DNA from: JBMOLL01 sp049325415
GTDB taxonomy: Bacteria; Bacteroidota; Bacteroidia; Bacteroidales; GCA-2748055
Reading direction: 5' to 3'
DNA: 45,703 nucleotides
Assembly (NCBI GenBank): GCA_049325415.1
Contig: JBMOLL010000102.1
Span: 1 to 45,703 of the forward strand
The notes below the pieces were generated by a model that was not told the origin of the DNA, searched no databases, and saw only the letters and a program-made list of their open reading frames with translations. The position numbers were made by a program, and so were the translations under genes. Positions 25,525 through 33,079 of the stretch are shown piece after piece; the stretch's first letter is position 1; each line of letters opens with the position of its first letter.

Positions 25525-26886
25525 ATGAAGAAGTTCAGAGTCATGTGCCATATGGGCTGTTTACTGGTCCTGTTTGCGGGTCCCGGTTGTTTTTTTGCGT
25601 GTGAGCGGGTACAGTATCCCCCCGAGGAAGACCTGAGTTCGGTTTCGTCCTGCGTGGGTTGCCACACGAACTATGCTTATCTGCAAAAAGTATATTCTCC
25701 CGACACCACTGCGGTGGTCAGCGGCTGTGGAGGCGATGCTCCCCATTATGAGCCATACGACCGCGTTTTTATGGGGGGAACGGGTTATGATGCCTATAAG
25801 GCTTCCAGTCATTATTACGTCGGCTGTAAAGGTTGTCATAACGGGAACGACCACACACCCGACAAAACAAAAGCTCATTCGGGTGATTTTATAAGCCATC
25901 CCTCGTCGCACGCCGAAGAAAAATGCGGTGCTTGCCATGAGCAGATCGTGGCAACCTTTGCCACAGCCCTGCATAACGGCACCGGGCAGAAAAGAAAGGT
26001 TACGATGCGGAGTGGTCTGGCCGGGCCGGAGGAGTTCGACCAGTTACCTGCTCATCAGATCGAAGGTTATACCAACAAATGTTCAACCTGTCATGGTACC
26101 TGCGGCAACTGTCACATTGTAAGGCCGCCGATTGCCGGGGGCGGACTGGCCAAAGGGCATGCTTTTACAAAGACCCCGGATATGGTGACTGTTTGTGTGA
26201 GCTGCCATGAATCGCGCGGCGGACACGCCTACCTGGGTGTGGCCTCGGGAACAGTACCGGATGTACACCTGAAGGAAATGGGATATAAATGCCTGGATTG
26301 CCACGACGGATCCGAAATGCACGGCGATGGCACTACACCTCAGCAGCGCTATGCCTATGCCGAACTTCCCAAATGTGAAGACTGCCACGACGGTATCGCC
26401 ACCGCAAACAGTTACCATACACAGCATTTCAGTGATTTTAACTGCCAGGTCTGCCATTCACAGGATTACAATAACTGCGGCAGCTGTCATGTAAATGCCG
26501 AAGGCGCCAGGGTACCTTCCTATCTGTCTTTCAAGATTGCAGTGAATCCCCTTCCCGACATAAAAAGCGGTTACCGGTTGGCGCTGGTTCGCCGGACTCT
26601 GGCAGCACCTGATAACTGGAGCGCATATGGGGTGGAGGATTACAGCAATTTTGATGCTTTCCCGACTTACAACTACACCACCCCGCATAACATCCTGCGC
26701 TGGACCAGCCGCACCACTGTGGAAGAGGGACAGAGCTGCTCGGCCAGCTGTCATCTCCGGGTGGAAGGTGATACCGTGCTTAACCGGCACCTCTACCTGA
26801 TGAAGGGCGACCTGCTCGACTGGGAGCACGCAGCAACCGATGCCATTACCATGGACGATCAGTTACCGGGTGACTGGATGCTCTGA
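25525..26886 (+). CDS. Multiheme c-type cytochrome (11 predicted haems), putative lipoprotein
   Basis: A 453-residue exported cytochrome. Ten CxxCH haem sites are seen (Cys43, 101, 134, 186, 193, 224, 256, 283, 307 and 318) and one unusual CxxxCH (Cys405-His410). Two sites are only three residues apart (CSTCHGTCGNCH). The N-terminus is hydrophobic, with several cysteines (GPGC, CFFAC) where lipidation could occur. The haem-free stretch at 323-404 may bind a partner or substrate. Such proteins pass electrons through the envelope in anaerobic respiration. The rhodanese gene follows 42 bases downstream and the Crp/Fnr gene is divergent. The terminal electron acceptor is unknown. Confidence 0.9.
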   Translation: MKKFRVMCHMGCLLVLFAGPGCFFACERVQYPPEEDLSSVSSCVGCHTNYAYLQKVYSPDTTAVVSGCGGDAPHYEPYDRVFMGGTGYDAYKASSHYYVGCKGCHNGNDHTPDKTKAHSGDFISHPSSHAEEKCGACHEQIVATFATALHNGTGQKRKVTMRSGLAGPEEFDQLPAHQIEGYTNKCSTCHGTCGNCHIVRPPIAGGGLAKGHAFTKTPDMVTVCVSCHESRGGHAYLGVASGTVPDVHLKEMGYKCLDCHDGSEMHGDGTTPQQRYAYAELPKCEDCHDGIATANSYHTQHFSDFNCQVCHSQDYNNCGSCHVNAEGARVPSYLSFKIAVNPLPDIKSGYRLALVRRTLAAPDNWSAYGVEDYSNFDAFPTYNYTTPHNILRWTSRTTVEEGQSCSASCHLRVEGDTVLNRHLYLMKGDLLDWEHAATDAITMDDQLPGDWML

Positions 26887-26928
26887 AAAGTTTGTATGAT
26901 TCTGTTATAAACCATAAAACCAACTGCT

Positions 26929-27921
26929 ATGTTTAAATTACGCTCTTTATTGTCAGTTCTGTTCGTGGCGCTTCTCATTGTAAGCTCCTGTAAAAAACCG
27001 GTTGAAGTAAATGAGGCCGAGGTACTGGCCACCTATCTTGAATCGACCGAAAACCTCCTGATGAAGGATTATGTGAATACCGATCTTCCTTCCATCATGC
27101 CTGCCAGCGAAGTGAAAACCCTGAATGAGACCGGTCAGGTATATATTCTGGATATCCGTGCTGCAGCTGATTTTACTGCCGGACATATCGCAAACGCTCA
27201 CAATGTGGCCCTGGCCGACGTTCTTGCTGTTCTTGATACAGCCGACCTCAGTGGCGTGGAGAAGATCGCCGTGGTATGCTATACCGGACAGACGGCAGGT
27301 TTTGCCACCTGCATTCTACGCCTGATGGGCTATGATAATGCTTTCTCCATGAAGTGGGGGATGTGTGCATGGAACGAAGCTTTTGCCGGTAAATGGAACA
27401 CCGCCATTGCCGGTGGAAATGCTTACGCCACCCAGTTTACCGATGTTGCTACGGAAAAAAATGCTACCGGTGAACTGCCGGTGCTTGAAACGGGGAAAGA
27501 AACGGGTCTTGACATCCTGACCGACCGGGCAAACGCTGTACTTACGGAAGGTTTTGGTGCCGGTTCGGTTTCTTCAGCAACCCTTTTCGGCAACCTGGAA
27601 GGTTATTACATTGTGAATTACTGGCCGGCTGACCAGTATGCCGATCCGGGCCATATCCCCGGTGCTGTTCAGTACACCCCGAAGGAAACCCTGAAACTGG
27701 CTGCCGATCTGAAGACCCTTCCGACCGACAAGCCGATTGCCGTTTACTGCTACACCGGTCAGACCAGCGCCTTTATCACCGCTTACCTGCGTCTCCTGGG
27801 TTATGATGCCAAATCGGTACTCTTTGGCACCAACGGAATGATTTACGACATTATGGTTTCAAAAACCATGACCACTTTCAGTGCAGCCCAGATCATGGGT
27901 TATGACTACGTTACCGAGTAA
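26929..27921 (+). CDS. Double-rhodanese lipoprotein
   Basis: A 330-residue lipoprotein (LLIVSSC, Cys21) with two rhodanese (sulfurtransferase) domains: residues ~50-165 and ~200-320. Each keeps the active-site loop: CYTGQTA with Cys117 and CYTGQTS with Cys274, plus 'DIRAAADFTAGHI' and 'YWPADQYADPGHI' substrate-side motifs. Both catalytic cysteines are present, whereas many tandem rhodaneses have one inactive domain. It follows the multiheme cytochrome in a likely operon, so it may handle sulfane sulfur or act as an electron-conduit partner outside the cytoplasm; a rhodanese-like lipoprotein also occurs among Geobacter electron-conduit genes. Ended by a strong terminator. Confidence 0.93.
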   Translation: MFKLRSLLSVLFVALLIVSSCKKPVEVNEAEVLATYLESTENLLMKDYVNTDLPSIMPASEVKTLNETGQVYILDIRAAADFTAGHIANAHNVALADVLAVLDTADLSGVEKIAVVCYTGQTAGFATCILRLMGYDNAFSMKWGMCAWNEAFAGKWNTAIAGGNAYATQFTDVATEKNATGELPVLETGKETGLDILTDRANAVLTEGFGAGSVSSATLFGNLEGYYIVNYWPADQYADPGHIPGAVQYTPKETLKLAADLKTLPTDKPIAVYCYTGQTSAFITAYLRLLGYDAKSVLFGTNGMIYDIMVSKTMTTFSAAQIMGYDYVTE

Positions 27922-27946
27922 TCTTTTCTATAGGTTTATTAAGGAG

Positions 27947-27974
27947 GCTGCCCACTTCAGGTGGGCAGCTTTTT
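27947..27974 (+). terminator. Rho-independent terminator of the cytochrome-rhodanese operon
   Basis: Perfect 9-bp stem GCTGCCCAC / GTGGGCAGC with a 5-nt loop, followed by TTTTT. It lies 25 bases after the rhodanese stop codon. Confidence 0.93.
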
Positions 27975-28074
27975 AATTTAATGACAAGTTGTTCTATTCT
28001 AATTTTTTCTGAAAATGGCTGAGAACAACAAATCTGAAGCAGACAATATTGATTCACCAGTAAGGCCAGGATCA

Positions 28075-30441
28075 TTAAAAATTTGCAGTAAGAGATACAA
28101 ATGGCATAAGGGGAAACATAGACACGGAGTAAACAGATATTTTGTTAACAGGATTTCCATTCTGATCAACCTGCCTTGATGCATCCAAATAATAATAGTA
28201 GGGATTATGCCTGTTATACAAATTATAAGCTCCAAAGTTTAATTGAGCAAGATATTTCATATTTATTTTGAAATTATAGGATATATTGATATCCATTCTG
28301 TGATAGGCTGGTAACCTATTATTGTTTATACCTGACTGAATGTACATTATAGAATTCAACAGTTGGATTTTACCATCTGTAAAATTCATATCGGGAGTGA
28401 AAAATATACTTTCAGGAAAGGTGACCGGTTTACCTGTCTGATAGAACCATTGTAAGGAGCAACTCCATTTTTTACTTAGCCAGTGATGTAAAGAAATGGA
28501 AACATTGTGAGGATGATCGAACATTGATGGAAATGTTTCCCCATTATTAATATCCGGATAGTTTAACAGACTTCTTGAGTAAGTATAGGCGATAATACCG
28601 GTTGTTTTGTTTTTTTTCTTTTCAACAGATAACTCCAGACCATACGATTTCCCATTACCGGTGCTTAAAAGGTTTTCAGAATGACTTATTATCTGAGGAA
28701 TTGTGTTCATTAAAAGGATTTCGCCATTGAACAGATTTAAATTACTTGAAATCCTGCCATAAATTGAAACACTGCAGGTAAAAGGTTGGTCCAGAATTTG
28801 AAAATCAGAAAAATAACCGCATCCCATGGCTTTGATTGTCTCAGGAACAGTATTGTCAGGAAGGGGTATCCAGGTTTCGAAAGGCATTCCAAGGCCAGAA
28901 TTTTCGATACTAATTAGTGCCTGTGTACTTTTATTGAAATATAAAGAAAGAGTGTGATTGGGCGTAGGTCTGAGTGTAATTTCAACTCTTGGATCAATAA
29001 ATAGCCTGGTTTTTAGTATAGAATAGTTTTCCACCCTGATCCCGCCGGAAAGGTGAATTTTTTTTTCAAAAAGGTCACCACTGTAATTGAGAAAAAAGGC
29101 AGAGGAATATATGCTACTGTTTTCAAAAAGTGATAATTGCGTTTGATTCAAACCATCTTTAAATTGCAATGGTTTGATAATGTAATTCGTTAATTCGCTA
29201 CCAACAAGTATTTGCCCTGACTTTATCGGTATTTGTAAGTTTTCTCTTATCTGAAAATTTTCGATGCCCGAAGTACCTGAAACCATCGAAAAAAGGGAAT
29301 CTTTAATAGAATAATTGAAGACGGTATTATATTGAAAACTGCTGAAGTTCAGGCAAAATTCATTCTTTAGTTTGTTTTTGCCTAAAATTTGTAAATAATT
29401 GAGCGAAGCAAACCGGTTGCTTTTCTTAAAATAGTGCATGAATGCGGTTTCACTGTCTGACTCATTTTGTTTAAACCGATCATTATCTGCATATAGAGAT
29501 AATGATATCTTATACTTTTCTTTTTCCGCAGTGATTTTGCCGATTGATGAAAAATAGCTTGGTGAATTTGTTTCCAGATCCAAAATTTTCCCGGCTGCAT
29601 TCAAAACAAGATCTAAATAGGATCTTCTGACATGAAATAACCAGGATAGTTGACGATCTTTGGATTTTCCGCTAAATATCAAAGCATTTGTCAAAGTTCC
29701 CAAACTGATATTGCAGGTCAGTGAATCATTTGCACTTTCTCGGATTTCTGTATTAATGATTGAAGATGTTCTTCCTCCAAACTGCGCGGGGAACATTCCT
29801 TTATAAACTAAGATTTTTTTAAGAAACGAAGGGTCAAAGGGGCTTATTAATCCAAAAAATGAGCTTATACTATAGACTGTGGCACCATCAATTAAGAACA
29901 GATTTTCGCTGTTACTCCCCCCGCGGATTGAAAGGCCCGGAGATCCTTCGGATACCTGTTGTATACCTGGAAATATGCTCAGGGACTTCAGGATATCTCT
30001 TTCACCTCCAAAATGAGGCATAAACGGGATTGAGGACAGGTTTATAGTTTCTATACCGGAGTTTAAGTACTTTGTTTTAGGATTTATATTTTCAGTAATT
30101 GAGACTTCTTCAATACTGTAAACAGGTATCTCTGCATTTAATTTGAACACAATTGTTGTATCACTTGATATTGTAACAGGAATCGTACTTATAGTGTAAT
30201 TTTCTTTGTAAACCATGAAATAATGTATGCCTCCAGGCAAAGCAAGTTTCAATTCTCCATTTTGGCACTTTATTTCTTTTTGAATTTTCGGCAGATTCAC
30301 AACAGCATTTCTTAGTAAATGACTGGTCAAGGAATCTCGGATCTCAATTTTCACTATATAAAACGAGGTTTGTCCATGCAAGCTTTGTCGGGCTGTAAGT
30401 GCAATAAAAAGAATTAAAAAAAATATAATATTCTTTAGCAT
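28075..30441 (-). CDS. TonB-dependent outer-membrane receptor
   Basis: A 788-residue receptor with a Sec signal (MLKNIIFFLILFIALTARQ...), a carboxypeptidase-like N-terminal domain (residues ~27-105), a plug region with FGGERDILKSLSIFPGIQ and LSIRGGSNSENLFLIDGA, and a long beta barrel ending in a terminal aromatic strand (SLTANF). Such proteins take up large or scarce substrates across the outer membrane using TonB/ExbBD energy. The substrate cannot be told, though the neighbouring DUF4249-like lipoprotein gene fits the usual receptor-lipoprotein pair. The gene lies in an AT-rich segment unlike the flanking DNA, suggesting transfer. Confidence 0.9.
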   Translation of the reverse strand: MLKNIIFFLILFIALTARQSLHGQTSFYIVKIEIRDSLTSHLLRNAVVNLPKIQKEIKCQNGELKLALPGGIHYFMVYKENYTISTIPVTISSDTTIVFKLNAEIPVYSIEEVSITENINPKTKYLNSGIETINLSSIPFMPHFGGERDILKSLSIFPGIQQVSEGSPGLSIRGGSNSENLFLIDGATVYSISSFFGLISPFDPSFLKKILVYKGMFPAQFGGRTSSIINTEIRESANDSLTCNISLGTLTNALIFSGKSKDRQLSWLFHVRRSYLDLVLNAAGKILDLETNSPSYFSSIGKITAEKEKYKISLSLYADNDRFKQNESDSETAFMHYFKKSNRFASLNYLQILGKNKLKNEFCLNFSSFQYNTVFNYSIKDSLFSMVSGTSGIENFQIRENLQIPIKSGQILVGSELTNYIIKPLQFKDGLNQTQLSLFENSSIYSSAFFLNYSGDLFEKKIHLSGGIRVENYSILKTRLFIDPRVEITLRPTPNHTLSLYFNKSTQALISIENSGLGMPFETWIPLPDNTVPETIKAMGCGYFSDFQILDQPFTCSVSIYGRISSNLNLFNGEILLMNTIPQIISHSENLLSTGNGKSYGLELSVEKKKNKTTGIIAYTYSRSLLNYPDINNGETFPSMFDHPHNVSISLHHWLSKKWSCSLQWFYQTGKPVTFPESIFFTPDMNFTDGKIQLLNSIMYIQSGINNNRLPAYHRMDINISYNFKINMKYLAQLNFGAYNLYNRHNPYYYYLDASRQVDQNGNPVNKISVYSVSMFPLMPFVSLTANF

Positions 30442-30443
30442 TA

Positions 30444-31067
30444 CTACTTATATCTTAATAAAAGATCTCCGTATTTATAATTTATAACAATAATGGCATC
30501 AATACTTTCTCCAGGTTTAAGTGTTTTCCCTTCCGGATCATATTTATCCAGATCATTCTTCATATTGAAGTTATATTTAGCGTTCTTAACAAGAAAGTAC
30601 GGTGCTGCCAAACAAAGAAAGTGTAGCGGATTTAGTTTATATGTAAGACCGTCTGATGGATTATACTGAATGCCACTCAGTACTCCAAGTCCCAAAAGAA
30701 CAGAGGGGAAAACAATGTCTTTATCAAGTTTCTTAGTAGCTTGACCAAGTGGAATTGAATTCTGGGGTTCAAAGTCGGCGAAGATTTCCAAATTATTCAG
30801 GTCAATTACCACAGTGTCCATAGTTAGGTTGGTAATTTTCACGGGTATGAATTGCAGATGCCTGTTCTTTGCTTTTTCAAAAATCTTTGGGTTTTCCTCC
30901 ATTGGTTTGAAGTCGGGTAGAGGCGTAATAAGAACCCCTGAAAATCCATTTTGATTTGCAGATGGATTTACTGTAGGAAATACAATCGGATTATAATATT
31001 TACTGCAGCCCGCTAAGAGAATGGTTACAATTAAGATTATCGGTAGATTTTGAATTATCTGTTTCAT
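30444..31067 (-). CDS. Lipoprotein of the TonB-receptor cluster
   Basis: A 207-residue lipoprotein (ILLAGCSKYY, Cys21). The mature part has beta strands (FIPVKITNLTMDTVVIDLNNLEIF) and a hydrophobic segment around PLHFLCLAAPYFLV. It sits two bases upstream of the receptor gene and overlaps the DUF4249-like gene by four bases, so the three are one transcription unit. No family is recognised; an envelope role with the receptor is inferred. Confidence 0.75.
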   Translation of the reverse strand: MKQIIQNLPIILIVTILLAGCSKYYNPIVFPTVNPSANQNGFSGVLITPLPDFKPMEENPKIFEKAKNRHLQFIPVKITNLTMDTVVIDLNNLEIFADFEPQNSIPLGQATKKLDKDIVFPSVLLGLGVLSGIQYNPSDGLTYKLNPLHFLCLAAPYFLVKNAKYNFNMKNDLDKYDPEGKTLKPGESIDAIIVINYKYGDLLLRYK

Positions 31068-31963
31068 TCAAATTTTGAAATTGTTAAGTTGTTATAAATG
31101 TAACTTCCGAAAACGCCAACTCCTCCGGTAATATTTCCTGCATCTGGTATGACACCGGAGGGATTAATAATGGTAAATGAAGCGTATTCAGACTGTCGCA
31201 GTTTCATAAGTTCAACCTGGTCAAAATACTTGCTTAGAACCGGGTCTGCTGAGATAAGCCTTATACTGTTAAATACACCAGCATATCCCTTATATCGGAA
31301 AACAACATTGTCATTCTCTTCATACAGTTCTGAGTTCGGTTTATATATGGTCCATAATGTGGAATCTGTTTGATCCTCGTTCCTGTAATAAAGTATTCTT
31401 AGCTCCGTAACAACAGGAGTAAATTTTACTGGCCATTTTGCCATAATTGTATACCCCCCTTCAGATGTGGGATCTTTTGCAATATTCAGGTTGACACTTA
31501 TATCTGAATGAAAAGGGATGCTTGTTTCTGCATATGCTTCTCCGAATTCAAGGGTGTGAATATTCAGCAAATAGGTTTCTCCTTCAACGAAGAAACCAGA
31601 TGAAGGTGCAAAATATCTTCCAGTGTAGTCAGGACAGGGTGATAAACATAAAGAATCTTTATTTCTGTTATATATGACCGCAGAAATGATATTTAAAGAA
31701 TCTGAATCAAATGCGTGATCACTTTCTGTTGACAACGTTTTATCAATAACGCAAAAAGTTGTATCATTTGAGGGATTAAGCAGGCAAAAAACAACCAGAT
31801 GATCTGAAGTTTCAAAAGGGATGTCAACTTCTGTGACCATAGTACAACTCTTAAAAAATAGCCAAACCAGGAAAAGCGAATTTTTCCCGATTTGGAATAA
31901 AAAGCACCGGGAGTTGATCCCGGTGCAGTAAAATTTAGTCCCAGTTATAAGAATGGGTTTCAT
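31064..31963 (-). CDS. DUF4249-like protein with an abnormal 5' end
   Basis: Homologue-like features of DUF4249 lipoproteins are visible: a hydrophobic core, FFKSC lipobox, then TEVDIPFETSDHLVVFCLLNP, the usual start of the mature protein, and a long beta-rich body. These proteins normally partner TonB receptors, as here. However, between the terminator hairpin of the upstream gene (31904-31926) and the lipobox there is no in-frame ATG, GTG or TTG. The nearest canonical start is ATG 31963, which would read through that terminator and overlap the end of the upstream gene. The gene may have lost its own start by deletion, or use a rare start such as ATC. Start is therefore uncertain. Confidence 0.6.
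   Translation of the reverse strand: MKPILITGTKFYCTGINSRCFLFQIGKNSLFLVWLFFKSCTMVTEVDIPFETSDHLVVFCLLNPSNDTTFCVIDKTLSTESDHAFDSDSLNIISAVIYNRNKDSLCLSPCPDYTGRYFAPSSGFFVEGETYLLNIHTLEFGEAYAETSIPFHSDISVNLNIAKDPTSEGGYTIMAKWPVKFTPVVTELRILYYRNEDQTDSTLWTIYKPNSELYEENDNVVFRYKGYAGVFNSIRLISADPVLSKYFDQVELMKLRQSEYASFTIINPSGVIPDAGNITGGVGVFGSYIYNNLTISKFE
31898..31926 (-). terminator. Rho-independent terminator inside the AT-rich cluster
   Basis: Minus-strand hairpin with arms GCACCGGGA and TCCCGGTGC and a 5-nt loop, followed by a T-run. It lies just after the TAA of the upstream lipoprotein gene and directly before the DUF4249-like reading frame. Confidence 0.9.
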
Positions 31964-32780
31964 TATAATACCCTTCAGGTTCATTGACTTCAATATGGAA
32001 GGTGCCGTTAACATACCAGGGATAAATAATAAATCCGGTTCCGACATAATAGACAATAGTTTTTTGAATATCAGTCTTGTCAGTACCCGTATTGCTGCCA
32101 CTTAGGGTAAGTTCGGTATCAGCTGGGTCCCAGTTTGTCCTGTAACATACCGTACCTGAAACTGAACCATAGTTAATATTCTGGTTATCCCATCTTGTTG
32201 ACCAAAGAAATCCAACTTCTTGTTCATATTTTACTCTAATACCAACTGAGGCATATGCCAGATATGAAACATTCCAAATACTGCTTTTCTGTCTTTGATA
32301 ATCGGTGATATAGTAAAACTCGTCAAACCAGCCTAGTCCTACTATCTTTTTTGATTTGTCAGGACTGTTTATTGAAATGTCATCTCTGATTATTGAAAAT
32401 TCTGTCAAGGACTTGATATTTCCATCTGCGGCAAAATAATCTTCTTTATTAAAGACGTATTCCTTTTCGTATGTTATTAAATGCAATGAATCTCCAATAC
32501 TAAAGAATCCATCAGCATTCACTACAGCAGCAAACACCATATCTGGAATAATTGCACTATCACTATCAAATTCTTCAGCAGAATTATAATAGTCTAAAAG
32601 AGAGTAGTTAAAACCGATACTTTTTTGCCATTTCAGTATTTCTTCATCACTGCAATTATGAAGAAATTTCATGGTTTCCCTGAATCCTTCCATAGATTGA
32701 AAGCAAACTATACCATTTTCAACAACCGGATTCTCAAGCGATTTTCTATCGGTTTCATAATCAATCGTTTCGCATGACAT
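31935..32780 (-). CDS. Putative lipoprotein gene with a stop codon in its signal peptide
   Basis: A 281-residue frame beginning MSCETIDYETD. The Met-Ser-Cys is the lipobox of a normal signal peptide, because the same frame continues upstream as MKSN-stop-IFITLGLIVMSC, starting at ATG 32822. A TGA at 32810-32808 interrupts it at codon 5, where Trp (TGG) would be expected. From ATG 32780 the protein would lack the signal and stay in the cytosol. Other genes here use TGA as stop, so recoding is unlikely; a nonsense mutation or sequencing error fits best. The mature part is beta-rich, with no recognised family. Confidence 0.6.
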   Translation of the reverse strand: MSCETIDYETDRKSLENPVVENGIVCFQSMEGFRETMKFLHNCSDEEILKWQKSIGFNYSLLDYYNSAEEFDSDSAIIPDMVFAAVVNADGFFSIGDSLHLITYEKEYVFNKEDYFAADGNIKSLTEFSIIRDDISINSPDKSKKIVGLGWFDEFYYITDYQRQKSSIWNVSYLAYASVGIRVKYEQEVGFLWSTRWDNQNINYGSVSGTVCYRTNWDPADTELTLSGSNTGTDKTDIQKTIVYYVGTGFIIYPWYVNGTFHIEVNEPEGYYNETHSYNWD

Positions 32781-32854
32781 AACAATCAGGCCAAGCGTAA
32801 TAAAAATTCAATTACTTTTCATACTTTTAGTTCTTTAATAAAACAATGGTTTTC

Positions 32855-32901
32855 CTCATCCCCTGTCCAGAGCGAATGGTAATGGGGATGAGTTTTTCTT
32901 T
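32855..32901 (+). terminator. Terminator-like hairpin ahead of the S9 peptidase gene
   Basis: Arms CTCATCCCC (32855-32863) and GGGGATGAG (32884-32892) pair perfectly with a 20-nt loop and are followed by TTTTTCTTTT. No plus-strand gene ends here, so it may be a leader attenuator of the peptidase gene or a remnant of an ancient unit. Confidence 0.55.
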
Positions 32902-33079
32902 TGGTTTAAGGAAAGATGAATACTCCCCTATTGATAAAGTTCCTGGAATTTTATCAATGAATAAAAAGTTTTATCTATATTCCATAGCTTTAGATAAATC
33001 TAAGTTATTTTTTTTTTTGAAAAGAAAGATTTGTTCGTTATTTTTTTGGGTTATTTCATTTTTAATTAGTGTTACAATT

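Noticed and set aside
31064..32101. Full-length DUF4249-like frame starting at 32101
   Set aside because: Its first part overlaps the neighbouring lipoprotein gene and its terminator; only the part after the lipobox resembles the family.
32808..32810. TGA recoded as tryptophan or selenocysteine
   Set aside because: TGA is used as an ordinary stop in several other genes here, and no SECIS-like structure is evident.
32846..33079. N-terminal extension of the S9 peptidase
   Set aside because: The extension contains a terminator-like hairpin and no family features; the signal peptide begins at ATG 33080.
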